From Haloarcula halophila (lineage in GTDB: Archaea > Halobacteriota > Halobacteria > Halobacteriales > Haloarculaceae), in NCBI RefSeq assembly GCF_029278565.1, contig NZ_CP119559.1:868001-932000 (forward strand): a stretch of DNA of 64,000 nt. Reading direction: 5' to 3'. Of this stretch, positions 8,078-16,721 are shown in pieces (the first letter of the stretch is position 1; each line of letters opens with the position of its first letter). The position numbers and the translations under genes were made by a program. The notes below the pieces were generated by a model that had not been told where the DNA came from, ran no database searches, and saw nothing but the letters and a program-made list of their open reading frames with translations.

Positions 8078-9757
8078 TCAGCGGCCGGCTCCAGTGTCCA
8101 GGGCCGTTCCACAGCCCGGACAGTAGCAGACTTCCGCACTGTTTTCGACGCGGCGTCCACAACTCGGACAGTCGATCTCGGCCGGTCCGTTCGTCGCTGC
8201 CGACGGTTCGGACTCGCTCGTCCCGGGAGCCGCCAGGCTCTCGTCGGGGCTACTCCCCGTGTCGGCGATGATCGTCTCGGCGTTCACTGGCGTCGCCGAC
8301 TGATCGAACTCGGAGACGGCAGCGTACTCGTGAGCCGCCTCGAACCTCGGCACGACAGCAGTAGCTGCCCTGACGGAGTCGTCGGCTCCGTTCTCCGTGC
8401 CGGTGTCGGACACTGGGATCTCGGCACGCTCGTCGCGGTCTACGGGACCGCTAGCGGTCGGATCGGAGTCGAACTCCGGTAGCACGGCATTGCTGTCCGA
8501 CTGTTCGTCGGTCTGGTTGCCACTGTTGGTCGAATCGGTGTCGGCCGCTGGCTCGAACCGCGGGATGGTATCGCCTGCGTCGCTCCTCCGGTGTGTGCCG
8601 TCACCGGATCGACGATACGCCTCGGTGGTCTCGATTATCGGCAGGACGCGGTTGCGTGACGTTCTTGCGGCCTCAGCACCGCCGGATCGCCCGTCCGTCT
8701 CGGTCGGCTGCTCACCGGGGTCGTCGGCAGACGGTACGGGTTCGGTGGGCGTGAACACTCTGGTCCCGCTGTGCTCGTCGTCCCCATCGGCTGTCTCGGA
8801 GGGGGTGGTGGTCGGACCGGTACCGTCAGCGTCGCCTGCCGAATCCGGCGTCGGATCGGATTCGGGGTCAGTCACGGCGGTTCCGTCCGCGTCACCGGTG
8901 GCCTCGGTGGCAGTATCGGCGTTCGAGACCACACGCGTGGCCGAGGACGCCGCCGACGGCTGGGCCGACTCCGGAACGCGCTGTCCGGGCCGTCGCTTGG
9001 GTGCCGAGGGGAGCCCCCGACGCTTCGCGATCGAGGCCACAGTCGTCTGTGCGAGGAGATAACACACGGAGAGAGCGATCGGGACGAACAGCGTCCCGCG
9101 GAGGAGGAGCGCCGACTCGATCCCGATCAGTGCCGTCCACGTCTGGACCGCATCGGCGACACCGGCCGTCGCGACCCGGCTCGCGAGGCGTGGATCGAGG
9201 CCGGTGACGGTCGATAGTCGGACCAGGAGTCCGACGACGACCGAGACGGCAGAGACGGCGATCATTCCGAGGAGGGTCCGCGTGAGCGAGAGCGTGTACA
9301 CGCGGTGTCCGAACGCGACCGTCCGAACGAGAAAGTGGACCGTGACGACGAGCAATGCGGCGACCAACGGAAGCGACCAGCCGGAGACGACCAGCGCTGC
9401 CAGACAGCCGACGAGCGCCAGGCTCGGAACGACCAGCAACACGCCGGGTTCGGCCATCCGATAGGAGTTCGCGAGGTTGTCGTGGCGGTTGAACAGTTGC
9501 CGCTGGACGAGCGCGATGGCAGCCAGCGACGGGAGGACGATCCACGCCAGCAGCGCGAACAGTTCCAGCCCGCGGACGGGTGTCCCGGCGACCGTCGTCG
9601 CTACTGCCCGTTTCAGCGCCGGTGTCCCGGCCTCCAGAACGAGCCCGCTCGCGACGACCCAGGTAGCGTAGACCAGTGGACCACAGAGGCCGAGTGCCAG
9701 CACTCGCCACTCTTCGGCGAGCAAGGCGACGGATTCACGCAACTCACCCCCGGACAT
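8078..9757 (-). CDS. Multi-pass membrane protein with long acidic linker and C-terminal zinc ribbon
   Basis: 559 residues. Roughly residues 15-240 contain about six hydrophobic segments. A low-complexity Asp/Ser/Thr/Glu region of about 280 residues follows. The C-terminus is a zinc ribbon with two Cys pairs, CPSCG and CYCPGCG. No family name is recognised. It is last of five genes with phosphorylation-type domains, 26 bases after the FHA/zinc-ribbon gene, so it is likely the membrane component of that system. The disordered linker could hold phosphorylation sites read by the FHA proteins; that is inference. Confidence 0.75.
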   Translation of the reverse strand: MSGGELRESVALLAEEWRVLALGLCGPLVYATWVVASGLVLEAGTPALKRAVATTVAGTPVRGLELFALLAWIVLPSLAAIALVQRQLFNRHDNLANSYRMAEPGVLLVVPSLALVGCLAALVVSGWSLPLVAALLVVTVHFLVRTVAFGHRVYTLSLTRTLLGMIAVSAVSVVVGLLVRLSTVTGLDPRLASRVATAGVADAVQTWTALIGIESALLLRGTLFVPIALSVCYLLAQTTVASIAKRRGLPSAPKRRPGQRVPESAQPSAASSATRVVSNADTATEATGDADGTAVTDPESDPTPDSAGDADGTGPTTTPSETADGDDEHSGTRVFTPTEPVPSADDPGEQPTETDGRSGGAEAARTSRNRVLPIIETTEAYRRSGDGTHRRSDAGDTIPRFEPAADTDSTNSGNQTDEQSDSNAVLPEFDSDPTASGPVDRDERAEIPVSDTGTENGADDSVRAATAVVPRFEAAHEYAAVSEFDQSATPVNAETIIADTGSSPDESLAAPGTSESEPSAATNGPAEIDCPSCGRRVENSAEVCYCPGCGTALDTGAGR

Positions 9758-9783
9758 TGGATTGGTGTACTGGAACCGGATGC

Positions 9784-10479
9784 TTAATCTGTGGGGTTCT
9801 CCGGATGGCGAACCCTCGCGGTGACGACCTCCGAGAGGCCCAGTTCGTCGCCCGGTGCCACCGGCTCGCGGTCGCCCCGCTCCAGGAGACGGTCGTTGAG
9901 GCGCGTCGGGTTGTCACCCAGGTCGACGAGGTAGAACCCGTCGGCTTCCTTTCGAAACCGGACATGCTCCCGATGGACTCGCACGGCCTCGTCGTCCGAC
10001 CGTCCGGCGTCGAGCATCGCAGCACGGATGTCGCGGCCGACACAGTCACCGTCGGTAACGGCGACCTGTCGGCCACAGACAGCTAGGCGGAGTGACTCCG
10101 GCGTATCGTTCCGGTCGCTGTCGAGTCGGCTGCCACACTCGATACAGAAGTTCGCGTCGTCGTGGGTCGCCCCACAGTCCGGACACGTCAGAGACGGGTC
10201 CTCAGCAGCCGGTTGGGCTGCTCCGTCGGATTCGTCGACGGTCGACTCGACCGACTCGCCAGCGCTGTCGGCGTCCGCTTGTGCCGCGGCCTGTTCGAGG
10301 AGTCCGAGCCGGTCCGGGTCACCGGTCGGCGAGTAGACGACCGCTCCCCCGGAACGCTCGTCTCCGGTGTCGGACTGCCACTCGCCGCATCCGGGGTTCG
10401 TACACCACCCACCGGCTGTCGTCGGATCGAACCGGACCCCACAGATCGGACACTCGACTGTCTCCCCCGTACCCGGCAT
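9784..10479 (-). CDS. FHA-domain protein with two zinc ribbons
   Basis: 231 residues. The N-terminal zinc finger uses C10, C13, C26 and C31. An acidic linker precedes a second zinc ribbon (CPDCGATH and CIECGSRL). A C-terminal FHA domain follows with VGRDIR, VHREHVRF (Arg and His of the phosphothreonine-binding face) and a DLGDNPTRLND turn. FHA domains bind phosphothreonine, here plausibly made by the kinase encoded three genes upstream in the same operon (11632-12864). Gaps are 73 bases to the PP2C gene and 26 to the membrane gene. Confidence 0.85.
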   Translation of the reverse strand: MPGTGETVECPICGVRFDPTTAGGWCTNPGCGEWQSDTGDERSGGAVVYSPTGDPDRLGLLEQAAAQADADSAGESVESTVDESDGAAQPAAEDPSLTCPDCGATHDDANFCIECGSRLDSDRNDTPESLRLAVCGRQVAVTDGDCVGRDIRAAMLDAGRSDDEAVRVHREHVRFRKEADGFYLVDLGDNPTRLNDRLLERGDREPVAPGDELGLSEVVTARVRHPENPTD

Positions 10480-10552
10480 TGGTTCTCGTCTCGCGTGTTC
10501 TCAGTACAGCAAGAAAACAGTTACTCACGGACGAGTCCGCCCCGGTTAGGGG

Positions 10553-11629
10553 TCACTCGTCGGACAACAGGGCCGTGTCTCGGTCGAGCGGTCGACGGCT
10601 CGGATCGATGTCCCGAACCGGCACCGAGTCCTCGGCCGGCGTCTCCGGGAGTCCGTCGTCGCCGAACAGCAGCACCGAGAGATTGTCTTTCCCACCTCGT
10701 TCGTTTGCCATCTCGATGAACGTCTCCCCGGCCGCCGGGAGCGAATCCGCCGACAGGACCACGTCACGGAGATTTTCGTCCGTCACCGCCTTATCACGGA
10801 TGCGTTCGGCGGCGGCCTCGGACTTCCCGGAATCGACGTAGTGACGGTACAGCGCCGGCGCGTCGGTCTGTGCGTCCACGAGTCCGTCGCTGGTGACCAA
10901 CACGGTGTCCTCCGCGTAGAGATCCACCGTCCGCGTGTCGACCTCGACGGTCGCCGTCGCGGCGTCCCCCCCGCCCGCTCCACCGAGTGCGCGGGTGATC
11001 TCGTTTCCCCGCGGGTGGACCTGCGATTCGAGTTCGTCGATCTCGCCCGCCTCAGCCCAGCGCTGGACCAGCGCGTGGTCTTTCGTCAGCCGGGCGATCC
11101 GCCCTGTCGCCTCGTTGACGACGTAGGTTCGACTGTCGCCGACCCATCCCAGATGGAGCCGCCCGTCTAGACAGATCCCCGCGACTGCGGTTGTATACGA
11201 GCGAGTCCCCGCGGACCCGACGTACCGCAGGATGTCGCGGTGGGTCTCGACCACGGCGTCGGTTATCGCCGATCGCAGGCTCACGGCGGTCGACTCCTCG
11301 GGTAGAACCCCGTCGTCGATCTCGATGTCGAACCGCTCCGGCCGTCCGCGGGCCGCACGGATCGCGACCGGAGCCAGTCGTTCCGCGATCCCGGTCGTCG
11401 CGAGATACGAGGCGACGTCACCGGCGTCGTGGCCCCCAGCGCCGTCGGCGAGGACGAACACGCCGACCGAGCGCGTCGACGACGGTGTCGGCTCGTCGGT
11501 CCCCCGTTCGCTCCCGATCCCGTGCCCCTCCCGATGCCCGTCCTCGAAGACCGTCATCGAGAGGCTGTCCTCGTTGATTCCGTCCCCCCGTTTGGCGTCG
11601 CCAGTGTCGTAGTGTGTGCTGTATCGCAT
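10553..11629 (-). CDS. PP2C-family protein serine/threonine phosphatase
   Basis: 358 residues with the metal-site motifs of PPM/PP2C phosphatases: N19-E20-D21, VLADGAGGHDAG, WVGDSRTYV, VTSDGLVDA and ERGGKDNLSVLLFG. It dephosphorylates Ser/Thr phosphates using two metal ions in the cytoplasm. There is no membrane segment, so it resembles the stand-alone PppA/Stp type. It starts two bases after the kinase stop, so the pair is almost certainly co-translated and antagonistic. Confidence 0.93.
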   Translation of the reverse strand: MRYSTHYDTGDAKRGDGINEDSLSMTVFEDGHREGHGIGSERGTDEPTPSSTRSVGVFVLADGAGGHDAGDVASYLATTGIAERLAPVAIRAARGRPERFDIEIDDGVLPEESTAVSLRSAITDAVVETHRDILRYVGSAGTRSYTTAVAGICLDGRLHLGWVGDSRTYVVNEATGRIARLTKDHALVQRWAEAGEIDELESQVHPRGNEITRALGGAGGGDAATATVEVDTRTVDLYAEDTVLVTSDGLVDAQTDAPALYRHYVDSGKSEAAAERIRDKAVTDENLRDVVLSADSLPAAGETFIEMANERGGKDNLSVLLFGDDGLPETPAEDSVPVRDIDPSRRPLDRDTALLSDE

Positions 11630-11631
11630 GG

Positions 11632-12864
11632 TTACTCCGTATGGAACTCGAAGGTGACGCCGTAGGTGGGATGGACCAGGGCGACGAGGTCGCCCTCGTG
11701 GATCGGGACGGACTCGGGTGGCACGTGTCCGTGTCTGTCTGTCGGGTCCTCACCGACCTCCCGGAGCCGTTCCCGTCCCGATTCACACAGCACCCGTTGC
11801 CAGCCACCGCCCTGCTGGACGAACGTTCCGTTGAGGCTTCGGTCCTGGAGATACCAGTCGTCGCCCTCGATATCGAACTGGATCTGTACCGAAGAGATAT
11901 ACTCGTCTTTCGGGTCCTCGATCGTGATCGACGCGGGCGGCCCCGTGGCTCCGGCCCGGCCGATGGTATCGCCCGGACCGACGGTGAACCGCTTGTTCTG
12001 CTGGCGATAGACGACCGATGCCGTCTCCGGCGGCGTGGGATCTCTTGCCTCCAGAACGGCTTTCAGTACCGTCGCGTTGCTGTAGCGGTCGCGATGATCG
12101 GTCTGGGTGGCACGCTCGACGATCTCCGCGAGGTACGCCTCACAGTCGGCCCCGAACTGCTGTGGATTGATGCCGTCTTTCTCCGGAACGCTCCCTTTCA
12201 ACAGAAAGAGCAGCGTCTTTCCCACCGAATAGACGTCCGACCAGGGTCCCTGTCGAACGTCAGTCCGGGTGGCGTCGGCGACCTCGCGTGGCTTGTACGG
12301 CCCGAGGATCGTCGTCCCGTTGTCCCCCGAGACCGGATCGCTCGTCGGATCGAACCCCGTCGCAGTGTTGAAATCGATCAGCGTCGGCGTGATGTCCGGC
12401 GTCAACAGGACGTTCTCCGGTTTCAGGTCCCGGTAGACGATCTCGTTCTCGTGGAGAAAGCCCATCGCGTCACAGAGGTCGATCCCGATCTGGCGGACCT
12501 GTTCGGTATCCTCGATCGGGCCGTGCCGGTCGATGACCTCGTTGAGATCCAGCCCGTCCTCGACGAGTTGCGCCACGAGAAAGGTGACCTCCCGGTCCTC
12601 GACACAGTCATAGAGGTCCATAACGTTCTCGTGGCCGCCCGCGGCGCTGACACGCCGGAGCGACTCGACTTCCTTCTGGAAGTACTCGTCGATGAGTTCC
12701 GGATCGTTCTTCGAGTCGGTGTAGTTCGGGTGTTTCAACACGACCGACTCGTTCGTCTCGCCGTCGACGGCCCGGTGGACGCGGGCGAATCCCCCCTGTC
12801 CGAGGAACTCGGTCAGTCTGTACCGGTCGGCGACGACGTCACCGGTCTGTGGTTCCCAGGGCAT
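11632..12864 (-). CDS. Serine/threonine protein kinase with C-terminal FHA domain
   Basis: 410 residues. The kinase domain (about 14-275) has a glycine loop (LGQGGFARVH), ATP-site Lys44 and catalytic loop YRDLKPEN with Asp147. The magnesium-loop motif reads D164-F165-N166 rather than DFG. The C-terminal FHA domain (about 290-408) has GR 302-303, paired Ser 324-325 and N345-G346-T347; the usual FHA His is Gln. No transmembrane segment. The fused FHA suggests it binds its own or a partner's phosphothreonine. It lies 34 bases after the VWA gene and 2 before the phosphatase. Catalytic residues suggest an active kinase, but the DFN change needs testing. Confidence 0.92.
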   Translation of the reverse strand: MPWEPQTGDVVADRYRLTEFLGQGGFARVHRAVDGETNESVVLKHPNYTDSKNDPELIDEYFQKEVESLRRVSAAGGHENVMDLYDCVEDREVTFLVAQLVEDGLDLNEVIDRHGPIEDTEQVRQIGIDLCDAMGFLHENEIVYRDLKPENVLLTPDITPTLIDFNTATGFDPTSDPVSGDNGTTILGPYKPREVADATRTDVRQGPWSDVYSVGKTLLFLLKGSVPEKDGINPQQFGADCEAYLAEIVERATQTDHRDRYSNATVLKAVLEARDPTPPETASVVYRQQNKRFTVGPGDTIGRAGATGPPASITIEDPKDEYISSVQIQFDIEGDDWYLQDRSLNGTFVQQGGGWQRVLCESGRERLREVGEDPTDRHGHVPPESVPIHEGDLVALVHPTYGVTFEFHTE

Positions 12865-12898
12865 CAGTCACTCCTCACGCCACGTGCTACCGAGGCAC

Positions 12899-14083
12899 TC
12901 ACTCCTGGACACCCTCGTCCGTGACGACTCTGGTCGCCTCGCTCTGTTCGGCTCGCCCGCCCTCGCTCACGATCTGTGTCTGTCGTTTGGCCGCCTCGAC
13001 CGCCTCGGTCCCGTCGCCGTGGATCTCGGTCATCTTCTCGATCTCGGTCTGTGCTGCCGCCACGTTGCCACGCCCCAGTTCCGTCCTGACGACCGTCTCC
13101 CGGTGGTCGATGTCGACCGTCTCGACGTGTTCGGCCAGCAGATCGTTGTCGTCGGTGTACTCGACGGTGATCTCGCCGCTAGCCGTCTCCCCACGGGCAG
13201 TCAGTGTCACGTCCGCCAGGACGACGGTTCCGGTCGTCGCCCGCTCCGGGACCCGTAGCTTCAGGACTACACACTGGGTCTCCCGGTCGAGCAGGTCCGG
13301 CAGGCGGATCGTCGCCTGGTTCCGTTCCCACTCCGGGTCGACAGTCTGAGCCTGGGGAATCGCCCGGTAGACCTCGCTGATGTCCACGCCGTTGTCGACG
13401 ACCAACTCCAACTCCGCGTCCGGCGCGACGACCGAGCCCGCGTCCTCGACGGCCTCGCCGAAGAACGTCTCGATGTCGCCGGGCCGTGCCAAGTGGGTCC
13501 ACTCGCCCCGAGCAGCCGTCCCGAGGCTCCTGATCGTCGCTTCCCGGTACTCCGTCCCGATACCGGCGGCTTCGATACGGATGCCCTCACGGTCGATCTC
13601 CCGGGCTAGTTCGGCGAAGTCGTCGGCGTCCTTGCGGTTGTCCTTCCCGTCCGAGAGCAACAGGATCCGTCGGACGGTGTCCTCGTCACTCGGGAGTCCG
13701 TCCAGACTGGCGTTCGCTTCGAGCAGTCCACTGTACATGTCCGTTCCACCCCCAGCACTGATCTCCGTAACGAGGTCGACTGCCGCCGTCCGATCGATCG
13801 TCCCCCAGCGGGTGGCTTCGAGTACCGTCTCGACCTCGTTGTCGAACGCGACGATCGAGAGGTAGTCGGTCGGTTCCAGGAGACCGAAGATCCACTCGGC
13901 TCCCTCACGTGCCTGTTCGATCAACTCCCCCGCCATCGATCCGCTCGCGTCGAGACAGAGCGCGATCTGTCGAGTCGGTGGTCGTTCCTGTCTCCCCGGC
14001 TCCACCTCGATTTCGGCCGTGACCGTCGTCCCACCCCGCGGAACGTACGGCCGGTTCACGTCCGTCAGGACGTTCGCAGTCAT
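12899..14083 (-). CDS. VWA-domain protein
   Basis: 394 residues from ATG 14083; the frame continues upstream but the extension has no family character. The von Willebrand A domain has an intact metal-ion-dependent adhesion site: D45-A-S47-G-S49, Thr in GGGTDMYSG, and Asp in LLLSDGKDN. C-terminal beta-rich and helical parts follow. It is first in the five-gene cluster, so expression probably starts upstream of 14083. VWA proteins often scaffold complexes; VWA, PP2C and kinase together recall the bacterial TerY-P triad. Confidence 0.88.
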   Translation of the reverse strand: MTANVLTDVNRPYVPRGGTTVTAEIEVEPGRQERPPTRQIALCLDASGSMAGELIEQAREGAEWIFGLLEPTDYLSIVAFDNEVETVLEATRWGTIDRTAAVDLVTEISAGGGTDMYSGLLEANASLDGLPSDEDTVRRILLLSDGKDNRKDADDFAELAREIDREGIRIEAAGIGTEYREATIRSLGTAARGEWTHLARPGDIETFFGEAVEDAGSVVAPDAELELVVDNGVDISEVYRAIPQAQTVDPEWERNQATIRLPDLLDRETQCVVLKLRVPERATTGTVVLADVTLTARGETASGEITVEYTDDNDLLAEHVETVDIDHRETVVRTELGRGNVAAAQTEIEKMTEIHGDGTEAVEAAKRQTQIVSEGGRAEQSEATRVVTDEGVQE

Positions 14084-14260
14084 ACACCTATCTGCTCCGA
14101 CACGCCAGATATAGCTTTTCCCCTGGCAGGGAGAGTGTCGTTCGACGATAATTACCAGGAGTTGCGTGCGAATGATAGCCGGCTGTGGTCGGTGGTCCGA
14201 TGCCGGAGCTGCTGCTGGAACGGATCGACGAGTTCGGGACACTGACCGGTTCGGAGGACC

Positions 14261-14863
14261 TCACAGCGCCGCCGGTTCGACCTTCCGGCCGACCCACAAC
14301 AACGTCCCGACGAGCGCCACCACAGCCAGCGGGAGGAGCCACTGGAACACGGTCAGGACCCCGGCACTCGCCTGCACCCCGACAACCAGTACTATCGTCG
14401 GCCCACAGCAGGCAACCCCCGAGAGCAACCCGGGGACTCCGGCAGCAGCGCTCGCACCCGACCCGAGTCGGCAGGCGGTCGGCCCGCGCCAGGCGACGAC
14501 CGATACGGCTAGGTTCAGCCCGACCAGCGTCGCCAGTCCCGCGCCGAGCAGGACGTTCAACGGCGAGACGAGCAGTTCGACCGGGCCGACGACGACGAGC
14601 GCGACCGACTCCCACTGGAATGGACCGACCGGCTGGACGGCCCGCGCCAGCGGGTCCGAAACTATCGAGAGCTCGTACCCCCACGGACCGAAACCGAGGT
14701 TGCGGAGGCCGGCCGTGTACAACAGGAAGTACGCGGCCGAAGCCACGACGAACACCGCCTTCCCGTCCCGCCGGGTGAGGGCACCGCGGGTCGCGACGAG
14801 CGTCTGCCTGACCAGTCTCCCGACCCGATCGGCGACGGGCCGTCGTTCGGCGTCAGTTGACAT
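14261..14863 (-). CDS. Conserved-looking multi-pass membrane protein
   Basis: 200 residues with about five hydrophobic segments. Notable features are a Cys pair in a membrane context (GVACCGPTIVLVVG) and a C-terminal WVGRKV cap. The Cys-Cys-Gly-Pro stretch recalls metal-handling membrane proteins, but I do not recognise the family. The ATG (14863) lies inside the end of the DUF3179 gene (11-base overlap), so the two are translationally coupled. Confidence 0.75.
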   Translation of the reverse strand: MSTDAERRPVADRVGRLVRQTLVATRGALTRRDGKAVFVVASAAYFLLYTAGLRNLGFGPWGYELSIVSDPLARAVQPVGPFQWESVALVVVGPVELLVSPLNVLLGAGLATLVGLNLAVSVVAWRGPTACRLGSGASAAAGVPGLLSGVACCGPTIVLVVGVQASAGVLTVFQWLLPLAVVALVGTLLWVGRKVEPAAL

Positions 14864-15938
14864 AGCCGGTCCCGGGGTAGAACCCCGCCCACGCGAACCA
14901 CATCGCGTCGAACGCGAGTGCGCGCTCCAGCGGGAGCGAGTCGGCCGCGACCGGTTCCCCGTCGAGGCTGTAGCCGTCGGCCCGGTTCTCGACCGTGCGG
15001 CCGTCGGGGTTCGCGTAGACGTACCCGGTCGACAGGGTGTCGTCGGCAACGGCGACGTACTGCCGGCCCTGGATGGCACCGGTCAGGACGCCGGCAGCGA
15101 GCAACGACTCCTTGTCGAACGCGAGTGCGCCGTCGGCCGTCCGGGTCCCGACGACGACGGACTTCGGGTGCGCTCGGTCGTCCCGGGACAGCGGTTCGAA
15201 CAACGTCCGATCACTGGCGTAGTAGCCACCTGGGGGGTTGTACTGACCGTACGGGTCGTCGCCGTACCGCCTGGTGTAGCCGGTATCTTCGGTCAGCACC
15301 TCCGTTCCGGGATGGACGGCCCGCCACTTCCCCCAGGTCGTCCAGACGACGCGGAACTCCCGGAGCGTTTCGCCGGCAAGCGGCCCGTCGATCGCCGTCG
15401 CCAGGATCTGTGGCCACCGGCTATCCGTGCCCCGATCGTACATCACGAGGTTCGAGTTGACCAGGTCGCCCGAGACGCCGAACTCCACCGGTCCACGCTC
15501 GAACCCCTGTGCGGTGCCGGTCAGCGGACAGTACGTGACCGCTACCGGGTCGCCATCGACGGTGTCGTTGACGATCTCGTGGTGGACGAGGATCCGCTGT
15601 GGGTACGCTCTGGTGTCCCCGCCACGGACGAGACCGAACACTGGTTCGCCGTCGTCGAGCGACGCTCTCTCGGCCGCTTGGAACGTCGGTTCGTCGATGG
15701 CCGGGATGCCGTCTTTCGGGACGCCGCCGCTGATCACCTCTCCGTCGAGCGTCCCGATGTCCTGAGCCAGATGCAACGATCGCTCGGCAGTCGGTGGGGG
15801 TGTCCCAGTCGCGTCACTGGTCGCTGTCGGTTCGTTCGACGACTCTTCAGCCGACGGCTCGTCACCGCCGAGACACCCCGCCACCCCGACCACGCCGGCC
15901 ACGCCGACACCACGCAGGAACGACCGTCGTGTGTGCAT
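14853..15938 (-). CDS. DUF3179-family Tat lipoprotein
   Basis: About 361 residues. The N-terminus has a Tat motif (TRRSFLRG) running into a lipobox with Cys22 (VVGVAGC), so it should be exported and lipid-anchored. After a Ser/Thr/Glu linker, the body carries DUF3179 features: HHEIVNDTVDGDPVAVTYCP with a single Cys, LVNSNLVMYDRGTDS, and TWGKWRAVHPGTEVL. The function of the family is unknown. ATG 15938 is preferred over an upstream in-frame start because the Tat motif is then N-terminal. It overlaps the downstream membrane gene. Confidence 0.88.
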   Translation of the reverse strand: MHTRRSFLRGVGVAGVVGVAGCLGGDEPSAEESSNEPTATSDATGTPPPTAERSLHLAQDIGTLDGEVISGGVPKDGIPAIDEPTFQAAERASLDDGEPVFGLVRGGDTRAYPQRILVHHEIVNDTVDGDPVAVTYCPLTGTAQGFERGPVEFGVSGDLVNSNLVMYDRGTDSRWPQILATAIDGPLAGETLREFRVVWTTWGKWRAVHPGTEVLTEDTGYTRRYGDDPYGQYNPPGGYYASDRTLFEPLSRDDRAHPKSVVVGTRTADGALAFDKESLLAAGVLTGAIQGRQYVAVADDTLSTGYVYANPDGRTVENRADGYSLDGEPVAADSLPLERALAFDAMWFAWAGFYPGTGYVN

Positions 15939-15989
15939 ACTCGTACTGGTGCCGGCAGACACAAAATCTCGCGGTGAGGGGCTGGTAAC

Positions 15990-16631
15990 CTACGTCTCGA
16001 GTAGGTCCACGACGAGATCGGCGACAGCGTCGAGTTCGTCCTGGTTGACGCCGTGGCCCATCCCCTCGTAGATGCGCTCGTCGACGTCGCCGCCGAGCAG
16101 TTCGAACGTCTCGGTTGTCGCGTGGACCCGTTCGATCGGGATGTGCGGGTCGACGTCGCTACAGCCGATGAACACCGGCGTCCCTTCGATCTCACCGTCG
16201 TAGGAGTCGGGATCGACCGTCTCACCGATCAGCCCACCGCTCAGAGCCGCCAAGCCACCGTAACGCCGTGGGTTCCTGGCGACGTACTCGCTGGCCAGAC
16301 ACGCGCCCTGTGAGAAGCCGCCGACGAGCACCGACTCGCGCGGGATACCGGCGTCGACCGCTTGGTCGACCGCGTCCTCGACCGCCTGGAGCCCGGAGCT
16401 ACGGCCCGGTTCGTTCTCCTCGACGGGTGCCAGGAAGGAGTTGGGATACCAGGTGTTCCCCGCGGCCTGTGGCGCCAGGATCGCGAGCCCCTCTTGGTGG
16501 ATGTCGAGTCCCATCTGGACGATGCTCCGAGCCGTCGCACCCCGGCCGTGGACCAGGACGGCCGCCGCTTGCGCGTCCGACAGTGCTGTCCCCGCCGTCA
16601 CGAGCTGTTGGCCCTGGTGTGGACCGCTCAT
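15990..16631 (-). CDS. Alpha/beta hydrolase, phospholipase/carboxylesterase family
   Basis: 213 residues with the small carboxylesterase (YpfH/EstB-like) fold. The N-terminal strand ends in VLVHGRGA (oxyanion region). The nucleophile elbow is GGFSQGAC, the acid lies in GCSDVDPHIP, and the catalytic His is in GMGHGVN. No signal peptide, so cytoplasmic. Such enzymes cleave short carboxyl esters. In haloarchaea this gene is often beside a VOC dioxygenase-like gene, as here (90 bases apart, same strand). Confidence 0.88.
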   Translation of the reverse strand: MSGPHQGQQLVTAGTALSDAQAAAVLVHGRGATARSIVQMGLDIHQEGLAILAPQAAGNTWYPNSFLAPVEENEPGRSSGLQAVEDAVDQAVDAGIPRESVLVGGFSQGACLASEYVARNPRRYGGLAALSGGLIGETVDPDSYDGEIEGTPVFIGCSDVDPHIPIERVHATTETFELLGGDVDERIYEGMGHGVNQDELDAVADLVVDLLET

Positions 16632-16721
16632 CGTCGACCTCCCGAGACCGCGCCGTCTACCGTACAGAACCAGTCGTCTCTCTCCATACCCCCAGTAGTC
16701 ACTCGACGTACTTCAGCACCG

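Noticed and set aside
14084-14242. Longer N-terminus for the VWA protein
   Set aside because: The upstream in-frame extension is Arg-rich, overlaps an AT-richer promoter stretch and has no domain character; MTANVLTDVN at 14083 is a better start.
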